Positions 1 to 7,699 of a stretch of 25,913 nt of DNA are shown here, in pieces. A model generated the notes under the pieces. It was not told where the DNA came from. It did no database searches and was given only the letters and a program-made list of their open reading frames with translations. A program made the translations under genes and the position numbers. Origin of the DNA: Candidatus Atribacteria bacterium (lineage in GTDB: Bacteria; Atribacterota; JS1; SB-45; 34-128); contig DMCY01000043.1 of the NCBI GenBank assembly GCA_003451675.1, positions 1-25,913 on the forward strand, given 5' to 3'. Positions within the stretch are counted from its first letter, which is position 1, and the number at the start of each line of letters is the position of its first letter.

Positions 1-75
1 GGATAAGACTTTTTCTTGCAAATCCTGGCTAATATTGTTATAATTCATAATTAAAAATGATTTTAATCTTGTTAG

Positions 76-112
76 AAAATCCTGCCAAAGGACCGTCCCC
101 TGGTAGGTTTTT
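76..112 (-). repeat. GGGGACGG-core hairpin repeat, copy 1
   Basis: Arms at 76-87 and 101-112 pair (AAAATCCTGCCA with TGGTAGGTTTTT, with one G-T wobble and one mismatch) around a 13-nt loop that carries the GGGGACGGTCC core on the minus strand. The reverse complement differs from the copy at 13339-13376 at only a few positions. It lies just upstream of the cysteine synthase ribosome binding site. Related copies occur at 1044-1078 (degraded), 13339-13376, 17883-17912 and 24246-24289. Confidence 0.8.
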
Positions 113-136
113 GCTAACTCATGGAGGTTTATTTTT

Positions 137-1033
137 ATGCTGGTAAATTCCGTTCTGGACGCAATAGGAAACATTCCTTTAATTCAATTAAAAAAGATGT
201 CTTCGGGAAATGTATTTGTTAAAGCTGAACATCTGAATCCCGGAGGGAGTATCAAAGATAGAGTAGCCAAACACATCATTGAAATGGCGGAAAAAGAAGG
301 AAAGCTTAAACCGGGGATGACCATTATTGAGGCAACTTCCGGGAATACCGGAATTGGCTTAACTTTAGTGGGGGTGCAGAAGGGCTACCAGGTAATCTGT
401 GTAATGCCGGAGAATATGAGTGAAGAACGGAAGAAAATAATTCAGGCTTTTGGGGGAGAGATTATTTTTACCTCGGCCAAAGGGAGTCTGCTTGAAAGCA
501 TAAAAAAGATGCGAGAGATTACCGAAGCAGAACTGGAAAAATATTTTATTGCTGACCAATTTGTAAATCCCCATAATCCTGAAATTCATTATCAGCAAAC
601 TGCTACTGAAATCTGGAAGGAAATGAAGGGAAAAGTAGATGTCTTTGTAGCTGGAGTAGGAAGCGGAGGAACCCTTCAGGGAATTGGAAAATTTCTCAAA
701 GAAAAAAATCCTAAAGTAAAAATTGTAGCAGTGGAACCCAAAAACAGTTCTGCCTTATTGGGCCATGAACCAGGCCTTCACCAGATTCAGGGAATCGGTG
801 ACGGATTTATCCCTGCTGTCCTGGATGTAAAAATGGTAGATATGGTATTTACCGTTACTGATGAAGAAGCTATTGAAACTACTCGCCAGCTTTCTAAAGA
901 AGAAGGGTTACTGGTAGGGACTTCATCGGGAGCAAATGTCTTTGCCGCCCTTCATGTGGATAATGGAAAAAACCGTGTAGTAACTGTACTGCCTGACCGG
1001 GCAGAGAGATATTTCAGTACCGCACTTCTTTGA
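137..1033 (+). CDS. cysK: Cysteine synthase (O-acetylserine sulfhydrylase), PLP-dependent
   Basis: This enzyme makes cysteine in the cytoplasm by replacing the acetyl group of O-acetylserine with sulfide, using pyridoxal phosphate. The 298-residue protein has the family's usual length. Visible motifs are the PLP-lysine motif NPGGSIKDR (Lys40), the substrate loop EATSGNTG (65-72), the phosphate-binding GSGGT near residue 175, and GTSSGAN near 260. The C-terminal motif is LPDRAERYFST, where most relatives have DSGERYLST. The start is ATG at 137 with GGAGG at 123-127. No serine acetyltransferase gene lies beside it, so it appears to be a single-gene unit. The CysM or cystathionine beta-synthase subgroups cannot be fully excluded, but length and motifs fit CysK/CysM. 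Confidence 0.92.
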   Translation: MLVNSVLDAIGNIPLIQLKKMSSGNVFVKAEHLNPGGSIKDRVAKHIIEMAEKEGKLKPGMTIIEATSGNTGIGLTLVGVQKGYQVICVMPENMSEERKKIIQAFGGEIIFTSAKGSLLESIKKMREITEAELEKYFIADQFVNPHNPEIHYQQTATEIWKEMKGKVDVFVAGVGSGGTLQGIGKFLKEKNPKVKIVAVEPKNSSALLGHEPGLHQIQGIGDGFIPAVLDVKMVDMVFTVTDEEAIETTRQLSKEEGLLVGTSSGANVFAALHVDNGKNRVVTVLPDRAERYFSTALL

Positions 1034-1043
1034 TTCTCATTAG

Positions 1044-1078
1044 TTTGCTAAAGGACCGTTATCCTCTCACTATTTTTG
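1044..1078 (-). repeat. Degraded GGGGACGG-type repeat
   Basis: The stretch TTTGCTAAAGGACCGTTATCC followed by TCTCACTATTTTTG resembles copy 1 (76-112) in the same orientation, with the CCCC of the core and the stem pairing mostly lost. It overlaps the stop codon of the minus-strand HD-GYP gene. With copy 1 it brackets the cysteine synthase gene as a direct repeat pair. Assignment rests on the AAAGGACCGT match and flanking similarity only. Confidence 0.4.
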
Positions 1079-2809
1079 TTTTAATATTTCTAAAAATATT
1101 TCTACTATTTTAGGGTCAAACTGAGTACCACTTCCGCCTTTAAGTTCCTGGATAGCTGTTTCTTCGGTTAGGGATTTACGATAGGGTCGGTAGGATTTCA
1201 TGGCGTCATAGGCATCGGCTACGGCCAGGATGCGGTCACCCAGGGGAATATTTTCTCCGGATAATCCATCAGGATAACCTTTACCATTATACCATTCATG
1301 ATGGTGTCTGATTAATGGCCTGATTGGTTGTAATAATTCTATAGGTTTTATAATGCCCTCGCCAATAAGAGGATGTTTCTTAATTTCATCATATTCTTCG
1401 CCGGTTAAACCATTAGGATTATTCAAAATAATTCCCCTTACCCCGATCTTTCCGATATCGTGCAGGATGGCTGCATATCTTAATGATTCTATTTCTTCTT
1501 CCGGTAGGCCCAACTTTTGGGCAATTTGTACTGCATATTCCATAACTCTTGCTGAATGGCCATAGGTATAGGGGTCTTTCGCTTCTATGGCCTGGGCCAG
1601 CGCCTTAACTATTTCAAAATAACTGTCCTGAATTTTTTTGTATAGGCGGGCATTATTAATGGCGACTGCAGCCTGTTCAGAAAAAGATTTAAGCAAGTTT
1701 ATTATATCAGTTGTAAATGAAGTGTTATTATCTAAATTTATTACTCCTTTTACTTCTCCTTCTATGATTATCGGAACCATTAGAAGCTGTTTTAACTTAT
1801 AATCTAGCTCCTCTTTTTTGGAAAAACGTTTGTCTTTTTCTAAATCTTCAATATATAAGGTTTTTTTGTTTTTAACTATCCAGCCGATAGTATTCTCGTC
1901 TTTAGCAAAGATAACCTCGCGAATTATCCTTTCACTCAGATTATAAGCTGCTTTAATGAAAAAAACATTCTTTTTTTCATCTAAGAGCATAACTGAACCT
2001 CTATTGGCACCACTTATTTTCACCGAAAAATCTAATATAACCTTCAAAATGTTATCTAACTTTAAGGTTGAACTAATAGTTCGGGAGATCTGGTAAAGTA
2101 TGGATAACCGGTCTTTAGATTTTTTTAACTCTCGAGTTCTCAAGCTTACCTTTTCTTCTAACTCAGTGCTCCACCCTTCTAGTCTTTTTTTGGCAATTGC
2201 TAATTCAACATTTTTCTTTTTTAATATCTGGGCAAAATTTTTAATAGTGATGAATATAGATAAAAATACTAATCCTATCGATAAAACGGTAGTTAAAACA
2301 TATTGGGGGTCTTGATAAAGGTAAGGAGAGTTTGGGAAAATTTCCTTGAAGGGAATGAAGTTAAAATATTCCAGCAGAACTACTGATGTAAAAAGAGCAA
2401 AAGCAATAAAAGTAATAGTAAAACATTCTTTGGGGGTTAATAAAATACTTGCATAAAGGATGGTAAAAACATAAAAAATAGCTCCGATCCATAGAACGCC
2501 CCCTGTGTAGTAAAAGACCCCAGTCATAAATAACAAAGCTATAATATAATGTATAAAATTTACTTTTTTTAATGTTACAAGGCGAATTTTTCTTTTTTTT
2601 AAAATATATTGAGATAAATAGCTTAAGATAAACCAGCTTAAAATTAGAATATAAATTTCATTATAAATGTTAATATGGAAAAAATATTTCAAAATTAAAG
2701 CAACAATAAAAAATATCAGGAGAATAATAGTGCCATAAGTGAAATCAGTTATTAATCTTGATTTTATATTTTCCAGTTCTTCGTTTTCAGGATTTTGATT
2801 TAAATCCAT
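1070..2809 (-). CDS. Membrane-bound GAF/HD-GYP c-di-GMP phosphodiesterase
   Basis: This is probably a sensory phosphodiesterase that hydrolyses cyclic di-GMP. The 579-residue protein has about six membrane segments in residues 26-190, a coiled coil at about 196-235, a GAF domain at about 240-390 and an HD-GYP domain at about 395-579. The metal and signature residues are present: H450-D451 (LHDIGKIG), HPLIGE at 479-484, the HHHEWYNGKGYPDGL block at 502-516, and ADAYDAM at 531-537. An intact active site argues for catalysis rather than binding only. The start is ATG at 2809 on the minus strand, preceded by GAGGAAA. It is divergent from a GGDEF gene across about 290 bp, suggesting opposing enzymes for the same second messenger. 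The ligand of the membrane and GAF parts is unknown. Confidence 0.9.
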   Translation of the reverse strand: MDLNQNPENEELENIKSRLITDFTYGTIILLIFFIVALILKYFFHINIYNEIYILILSWFILSYLSQYILKKRKIRLVTLKKVNFIHYIIALLFMTGVFYYTGGVLWIGAIFYVFTILYASILLTPKECFTITFIAFALFTSVVLLEYFNFIPFKEIFPNSPYLYQDPQYVLTTVLSIGLVFLSIFITIKNFAQILKKKNVELAIAKKRLEGWSTELEEKVSLRTRELKKSKDRLSILYQISRTISSTLKLDNILKVILDFSVKISGANRGSVMLLDEKKNVFFIKAAYNLSERIIREVIFAKDENTIGWIVKNKKTLYIEDLEKDKRFSKKEELDYKLKQLLMVPIIIEGEVKGVINLDNNTSFTTDIINLLKSFSEQAAVAINNARLYKKIQDSYFEIVKALAQAIEAKDPYTYGHSARVMEYAVQIAQKLGLPEEEIESLRYAAILHDIGKIGVRGIILNNPNGLTGEEYDEIKKHPLIGEGIIKPIELLQPIRPLIRHHHEWYNGKGYPDGLSGENIPLGDRILAVADAYDAMKSYRPYRKSLTEETAIQELKGGSGTQFDPKIVEIFLEILKQK

Positions 2810-2987
2810 AAGCTTTCCTCTTAACTGTATAAAATTTTAACAAAATTTAATAAATTTATTGAATATAATAAAACCAAATATAATATACTGCACATCTTTT
2901 AAAAATCCTTCTTTTTTACTAATATTTTCTGAAATTTTTTCAGTTATCAATTAATGGGGGGATAAAAAAGCAAGAAATAAATTAACA

Positions 2988-3016
2988 TTGTAAATATAAT
3001 TTTTTAGTATTATAAT
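2988..3016 (+). promoter_or_regulatory. Candidate sigma-70-type promoter for the GGDEF gene
   Basis: TTGTAA at 2988-2993 and a perfect TATAAT at 3011-3016 are separated by 17 bp and point toward the GGDEF gene, whose start is about 90 bp downstream. The rest of the 2810-3103 divergent intergenic region is very AT-rich. No convincing minus-strand promoter stood out there. Confidence 0.45.
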
Positions 3017-3103
3017 ATTAAGGAATGTTAAAAAATATCATTAATCAAATAATTTTAGACGGGGATAGAGAGAGCTAAAAATTATATTCCCTAAAAGGAT
3101 AAA

Positions 3104-3868
3104 GTGGAATATATGAAAGATAAAGAAAAATCCAAAGAGCAATTAATGGATGAATTAGCAAGATTACACCAGCAAGTTACTGAGTTAAAAAATCGGAGCT
3201 TAAGCACCAGCAGAGAGAAAACTTTAGGTGAAAATGAGGAGAAATATCGTACTCTGATAGAATTGATTGATGTTGGCATTCAGATAGAAACAGTAGAAGG
3301 TCGCATACTTGAATGTAATACCACCGCAGCAAGGATATATGGTTATACTCATTATGATGCCCTTACCGGCTGTTGTAGTAGAAGATATGGCCTTGCTCTC
3401 TTAGAACAGCAGATTAAGACTGCTAAACGAAAGAAGACTCCCATCCTCTTACTCTACCTTGATGTAGATAACTTTAAACATATCAATGATGTCTTCGGTC
3501 ATAAAGAAGGGGATATAGTCTTAAAAGAAATAGTTAAACTTTTTAAATCAGCCCTAAGAGAGGTCGATATCATCTGCCATATTGGAGGAGATGAATTCTT
3601 ACTTATTTTCCCGAATAATGCTCCCCTGATTAGAAAGAGGTTAAATAAAAATTTAAAAAAATTAAATCAGAAACTGGCTAAACCCTATAAAGTAGATTTC
3701 AGTATTGGTCTTTCTTATTATAACCCAGTCAATCCTCTATCCATAGAAGAATTAATCAGAATAGCTGATGAAAATATGTATAAAGAGAAGAAAAGGAAAA
3801 AGAAGGATATTTTAAAACTAATGTCGAAGAATTATAAAGCACCTAAGAAGGTATCGATGGCTCTCTAA
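3104..3868 (+). CDS. GGDEF diguanylate cyclase with truncated PAS domain
   Basis: This is a probable diguanylate cyclase, making c-di-GMP from two GTP. Residues 5-45 look like a charged coiled coil. Residues 46-82 match only the first half of a PAS domain ([16 protein letters not shown] to ARIYGYT), after which the GGDEF domain begins at once with YDALTG (84-89). The active-site GGDEF is intact at 161-165, and an RxxD product-inhibition site (REVD, 152-155) sits five residues before it. A basic tail ends the 254-residue protein. The start is uncertain: GTG at 3104 lies 4 nt after AAAGGA, while ATG at 3113 has a longer 13-nt gap. The half PAS domain looks like an internal deletion that fused the two domains, so sensing may be lost while catalysis remains plausible. 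Confidence 0.82.
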   Translation: MEYMKDKEKSKEQLMDELARLHQQVTELKNRSLSTSREKTLGENEEKYRTLIELIDVGIQIETVEGRILECNTTAARIYGYTHYDALTGCCSRRYGLALLEQQIKTAKRKKTPILLLYLDVDNFKHINDVFGHKEGDIVLKEIVKLFKSALREVDIICHIGGDEFLLIFPNNAPLIRKRLNKNLKKLNQKLAKPYKVDFSIGLSYYNPVNPLSIEELIRIADENMYKEKKRKKKDILKLMSKNYKAPKKVSMAL

Positions 3869-3893
3869 TTAATCTTTAAAACATAAAATTTTC

Positions 3894-3903
3894 AAGGAGG
3901 TGA
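3894..3903 (+). other. Strong ribosome-binding sequence without a matching start codon
   Basis: AAGGAGGTGA at 3894-3903 is a near-perfect Shine-Dalgarno sequence, but no ATG, GTG or TTG follows at a normal distance. The only nearby start, GTG at 3900, lies inside the site itself. The binding-protein gene that follows uses a second ribosome binding site at 3965-3970. It may be the remnant of a lost small gene or a leader. Confidence 0.35.
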
Positions 3904-3980
3904 AGTCTAAACCAAAAAAATTGTTTCCGTTTCTTTACTTTTTTCTTAGATTAATAAAAATTATAGGAGGATATTTTTTA

Positions 3981-5549
3981 ATGTTAAAAAGTAAAAGGAC
4001 CTTTATTTTAAGCTTAATGCTGACTCTTGCCTTTGTTTTGGCTATTAGTGTTGGTGTATATGCTGCCGAAAAAGTACTGGTTATAGGTATGAATACCAGC
4101 CCCATAGTCTCTTTAGATCCTGCAAAAGCCTACGAATTTGAGGGAAGCTGGATTTTAGATAATGTATACGATAAGTTAGTTAGGTTTAAACCCGGCTCAG
4201 CCAGTGAAATTGAACCGGGGATAGCAGAATCCTGGGAATTTTCCGGCAACAACATAACCTTTACCATTAGGGATGGAGCAAAATTCTCTAATGGTGACCC
4301 TGTGGATGCTGAAGCAGTAGCTTATTCATTAAAGAGGGTAGTTAAATTGGCTCAAGCCCCCTCATGGGTAATCACTCAATTCGGAGTAACTGAGGATTCC
4401 ATCAAAGCCATTGGTAATAAAGTTCAGATAACTATGGATAAAGCCTATTCCCCCAGTTTAGTCCTGTCCTGTATGACCTATTCTGTTACTGGTACCGTAA
4501 ACCCGAAGGTTGCCGAAGAACATAATGTAGAAGGGGATATGGGAATGGCCTATCTAACTGAAAATTCCGTAGGGAGTGGTCCTTATAAATTAGTCAGCTG
4601 GGAGAGAAATCAGAAGTTAATCTTTGAAGTCAACGAAAATTATTGGGGACCTAAACCAGAAATAGATAAGATTATAATAATAGATATACCCGAATCGTCC
4701 AGTCAGCTTCTCCAGCTTAAAGGTGGCACTATCGATGTAGCCTGGAACCTCGAACACGATCAGATTCCGGATGTAGAGAAGACCAAAGGAGTCTACGCTC
4801 TTTCTAAACCACAATTCAAATTAATCTACTTTGCTATGAATGGGCAAACCCCGCCGACAGATAATGTCCTGGTTAGAAGGGCGGTTAAGTCTGCCATAGA
4901 CACCGAGGCAATTATAAAAGCTGTAGGAGGCGGTGTAACCGAACTTCATACCTTTATTCCTAAAGGTATGTTCGCTTATTACGATGGAGAGGAAGTGCCC
5001 TATAACCCTGAAAAAGCCAAAGAATTGTTAGCCGAAGCCGGCTATCCGAATGGTTTTGAAATAACCTTAACCGTTCCTGATTTCTTGTCTACCGAAGGGA
5101 CAGTGGTTAAATCCTATCTCGAACAGGTAGGCATTAAGACTAACCTGGAGGTAATTGCTTACAGTACCCTCTTGGGTAAATATAGAAAACAGGGATTGGA
5201 GATGGTTATAGCTCGATGGGGAGCTGATTATGCTGACCCTGATGCTAATGCTAAACCATTTGCCCATTGTAGGACTACCGGTGACGAGGCAACTGTAAAA
5301 CAATTAGCCTGGAGAAATGCCTATGCCAATCCTGAAATGACCGATATGGTAGAAAAAGCTGCTTTTATTCAGGACAGAGACGAACGAGAAAAAGTTTATT
5401 TAGAATTACAGAAAAAATGGCAAAGTGACGGCATTTTTAAAATACTCTACCAGATGACCATTCAATTAGGGCTAAACGACAGAGTTGGTAATTTTATCCT
5501 GAACGAACTAACCCAGACACCCTGGGAGCTCATAACTCTAAAAGACTAA
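3981..5549 (+). CDS. ABC importer substrate-binding protein, family 5 (peptide/oligosaccharide type)
   Basis: This is an extracytoplasmic binding protein that delivers ligand to the DppBCDF-like importer encoded next to it. The start is ATG at 3981 with AGGAGG at 3965-3970. An in-frame GTG at 3900 would place 27 residues ahead of the signal peptide and is rejected. Residues 1-28 form a signal peptide (basic KSKR, hydrophobic core, V-Y-A cleavage site before AEKVLVIG), and there is no lipobox cysteine. The mature part has the family 5 pattern, including SLDPAKAYEFEG near the N-terminus and SWEFSGNNITFTIRDGAKFSNGDPV split over the usual second block. The total is 522 residues, normal for the family. 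Family 5 proteins bind peptides, nickel or, in many anaerobes, oligosaccharides, and the ligand cannot be read from sequence. Confidence 0.88.
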   Translation: MLKSKRTFILSLMLTLAFVLAISVGVYAAEKVLVIGMNTSPIVSLDPAKAYEFEGSWILDNVYDKLVRFKPGSASEIEPGIAESWEFSGNNITFTIRDGAKFSNGDPVDAEAVAYSLKRVVKLAQAPSWVITQFGVTEDSIKAIGNKVQITMDKAYSPSLVLSCMTYSVTGTVNPKVAEEHNVEGDMGMAYLTENSVGSGPYKLVSWERNQKLIFEVNENYWGPKPEIDKIIIIDIPESSSQLLQLKGGTIDVAWNLEHDQIPDVEKTKGVYALSKPQFKLIYFAMNGQTPPTDNVLVRRAVKSAIDTEAIIKAVGGGVTELHTFIPKGMFAYYDGEEVPYNPEKAKELLAEAGYPNGFEITLTVPDFLSTEGTVVKSYLEQVGIKTNLEVIAYSTLLGKYRKQGLEMVIARWGADYADPDANAKPFAHCRTTGDEATVKQLAWRNAYANPEMTDMVEKAAFIQDRDEREKVYLELQKKWQSDGIFKILYQMTIQLGLNDRVGNFILNELTQTPWELITLKD

Positions 5550-5634
5550 CGCACAACTTTTCAATTTAGTTGAAGATATTTTAGCAAAAAGTATTTTTTG
5601 TAAAAGATATATGTTAAAATGTCAGTGTCAAGTA

Positions 5635-5682
5635 AACTGTGCCGTATATACTCACAATGAAAGGGGTATATCCGGCACAGTT
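5635..5682 (+). terminator. Strong hairpin between binding-protein and permease genes
   Basis: AACTGTGCCGTATATAC at 5635-5651 pairs with GTATATCCGGCACAGTT at 5666-5682: 17 positions with one mismatch and a 14-nt loop. A short AT-rich run, not a clean U-tract, follows. In binding-protein operons such a stem often stabilises the upstream mRNA or partly ends transcription, so that binding protein exceeds permease. It could alternatively be a protein operator. The rest of 5550-5769 is AT-rich with no gene seen. Confidence 0.6.
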
Positions 5683-5769
5683 AAATAGTTAATTAAATTT
5701 AAATATTCAGAATAAATACAAAGTTAAAGTAAAGATAAGAAAAAATAAGAACGGGAACATAGATTATAG

Positions 5770-6774
5770 ATGCTAAAATACATAGTAAAAAGATTAATAT
5801 TGTTTGTTATAGTTATTTTTGGAGTAGTAACCATTACTTTTTTTATTTCCCACGTCATCCCCGCTGATCCGGTAGGTGCAATTTTAGGTGAAAATGCTCC
5901 GCAAGAGTTAGTGGAGAAGATGGAAAGGCAATTAGGTCTGGATTTACCTCTGGGTCAACAGTACACCCGCTATCTCAAAGGATTAATAAATTGGAATTTT
6001 GGGATATCCTTAAGAACTCAAAAACAAGTTTCGGAAGATCTTAGAGTATATTTTCCTGCCACCATAGAATTAGCTTTGCTGGCCTTATTTATTGCCATAA
6101 TCTTTGGAATATCTATCGGTGTAATTTCTGCGGTTAAAAGAAACCAATGGCCGGATAATGCAAGCAGAGTATTTTCTTTGGTGGGAATATCGATGCCCGC
6201 CTTCTGGCTGGGTTTATTATTTATTTTAATTTTATATTATCATTTAGGTCTTATCCCTGCTGGAGGGAGGTTATCCCCCAGTATTTCTCCTCCTCCCACG
6301 GTAAGCGGTCTTTATATGTTGGACAGCTTAATAGCCGGTCAATTTAGGACTTTCTGGGATGCCCTTTACCATTTATTAGGTCCGGCTTTAGTCCTGGGAT
6401 GGATTCAGACAGCTTATATATGTAGAGTTACCAGATCCTCGATGCTCGAGGTCCTTAATGAAGAATATATTAGAACTGCCCGGGTCAAAGGCTTAAAGGA
6501 AAAGGTGGTTATTTTTAAACACGCCTTCAGAAATGCCTCTATTCCAGTATTAACCATGATAGGAATATCTTTCGGTTACATGTTGGAAGGTTCGGTGCTA
6601 ACCGAGACCGTCTTCGGATATCCCGGATTGGGAAGATATGCGGTAAATTCCTTTTTATCTCTCGATTTAAATGCGGTGATAGGTTCAGTTACCTTGATCG
6701 CTATTTGTTATGCTCTGAGCAACTTGATAGTCGATTTGCTCTATGCAGCTTTAGACCCCAGAATTAAATATTAG
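5770..6774 (+). CDS. dppB: ABC importer permease, DppB/OppB type
   Basis: This is an inner-membrane permease of the peptide/nickel-class importer and forms the transport channel with the DppC-like partner encoded next. The 334-residue protein has the family's normal length, starting with a transmembrane helix (residues 8-28) and having about six helices in total. The cytoplasmic EAA loop, which docks to the ATPases, is seen as EEYIRTARVKGLKEK followed by HAFRNA near residues 235-260. The N-terminal FFISHVIPADPVGAILGE and the SLRTQKQV stretch are typical of the OppB family. The start is ATG at 5770, with only a weak purine-rich sequence (ACGGGAAC) upstream. The 220-bp gap after the binding-protein gene contains a strong hairpin. 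The gene symbol denotes family type, not proven dipeptide transport. Confidence 0.88.
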   Translation: MLKYIVKRLILFVIVIFGVVTITFFISHVIPADPVGAILGENAPQELVEKMERQLGLDLPLGQQYTRYLKGLINWNFGISLRTQKQVSEDLRVYFPATIELALLALFIAIIFGISIGVISAVKRNQWPDNASRVFSLVGISMPAFWLGLLFILILYYHLGLIPAGGRLSPSISPPPTVSGLYMLDSLIAGQFRTFWDALYHLLGPALVLGWIQTAYICRVTRSSMLEVLNEEYIRTARVKGLKEKVVIFKHAFRNASIPVLTMIGISFGYMLEGSVLTETVFGYPGLGRYAVNSFLSLDLNAVIGSVTLIAICYALSNLIVDLLYAALDPRIKY

Positions 6775-6775
6775 G

Positions 6776-7696
6776 ATGGTAAGTAATTTGGCTAAAGAAA
6801 ATTTACAAAATTGGATAGTATCTTGGAGAAAGAGGCATTCTTCGGAAATCTCTGACTTTAAAGAAACCGTTTATCTAATAAGGAAGAGTCCGCTGACTAT
6901 GGTCGGCTTAGCTGTAATATTAGTTTTAATTATTATGGCAATCTTTGCACCTTATATTGCCCCATATGACCCGGTAACTATGCACCTGGATAACAGACTA
7001 GCACCCCCATCCAGGGCTCATCTGCTGGGTACCGATGAATTGGGGAGAGACATCCTGTCCCGAATAATCTACGGGGCAGGAGTAGCCCTAAAAATTGTGT
7101 TAATTGTTCTGGCTATAGATTTACCTTTAGGTATCCTACTGGGACTTACTGCCGGTTATTTTGGGGGATGGGTTGATGAAATCATCATGAGGATTGCTGA
7201 TATATTTATGGCTTTTCCACGGCTTATCCTGGCTATGGCTATTGGGACAGCATTAGGGCCCAGTCTCAGAAATACTATGATAGCCATTGCTCTGACTATG
7301 TGGCCGGTCTATGCCCGATTAGCTCGGGGAGAGACCTTAAGCATCAAAGAAAGGACCTTCATTGAAGCGGAAAGGGCTTTAGGTACCTCTGATTTTAAGA
7401 TACTGGTTTTTAATATTTTGCCCATATGTATATCCACTCTAATTGTTCGGGCTACCCTGGATATGGGAAATATCATCCGCATTGCTGCCGGAATGAGTTT
7501 CCTGGGATTGGGTGCTCAACCTCCTACTCCGGATTGGGGTCTGATGGTGAGTACGGGAAGAAACTTTTTAGTCAATCAATGGTGGGTACCAACCTTTCCG
7601 GGATTTGCTATTCTGCTGGCGGTCTTTGGTTTCAATTTATTAGGGGACGGGATAAGGGATATTTCTGACCCCCACCTCAGAAGAGGGAGGCAGTAA
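6776..7696 (+). CDS. dppC: ABC importer permease, DppC/OppC type
   Basis: This is the second permease of the importer. The 306-residue protein has a cytoplasmic N-terminus of about 45 residues, one membrane segment (about 41-60), the periplasmic segment with HLLGTDELGRDILSRIIYG typical of OppC proteins, then the remaining helices. The EAA loop reads ARLARGETLSIKERTFIEAE followed by RALGTSDFKIL. The start is ATG at 6776, one base after the dppB stop, so the two are probably translationally coupled. The next gene begins 3 bp after its stop. The tight spacing supports one transcript from dppB to dppF. Confidence 0.9.
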   Translation: MVSNLAKENLQNWIVSWRKRHSSEISDFKETVYLIRKSPLTMVGLAVILVLIIMAIFAPYIAPYDPVTMHLDNRLAPPSRAHLLGTDELGRDILSRIIYGAGVALKIVLIVLAIDLPLGILLGLTAGYFGGWVDEIIMRIADIFMAFPRLILAMAIGTALGPSLRNTMIAIALTMWPVYARLARGETLSIKERTFIEAERALGTSDFKILVFNILPICISTLIVRATLDMGNIIRIAAGMSFLGLGAQPPTPDWGLMVSTGRNFLVNQWWVPTFPGFAILLAVFGFNLLGDGIRDISDPHLRRGRQ

Positions 7697-7699
7697 TTA

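Noticed and set aside
3900..3980. N-terminal extension of the binding protein from GTG at 3900
   Set aside because: It would put 27 residues before a normal signal peptide, and ATG 3981 has its own AGGAGG site.
7426..7668. 80-codon plus-strand frame inside dppC
   Set aside because: It is a shadow frame within a well-supported permease gene, with no ribosome binding site or recognisable domain.
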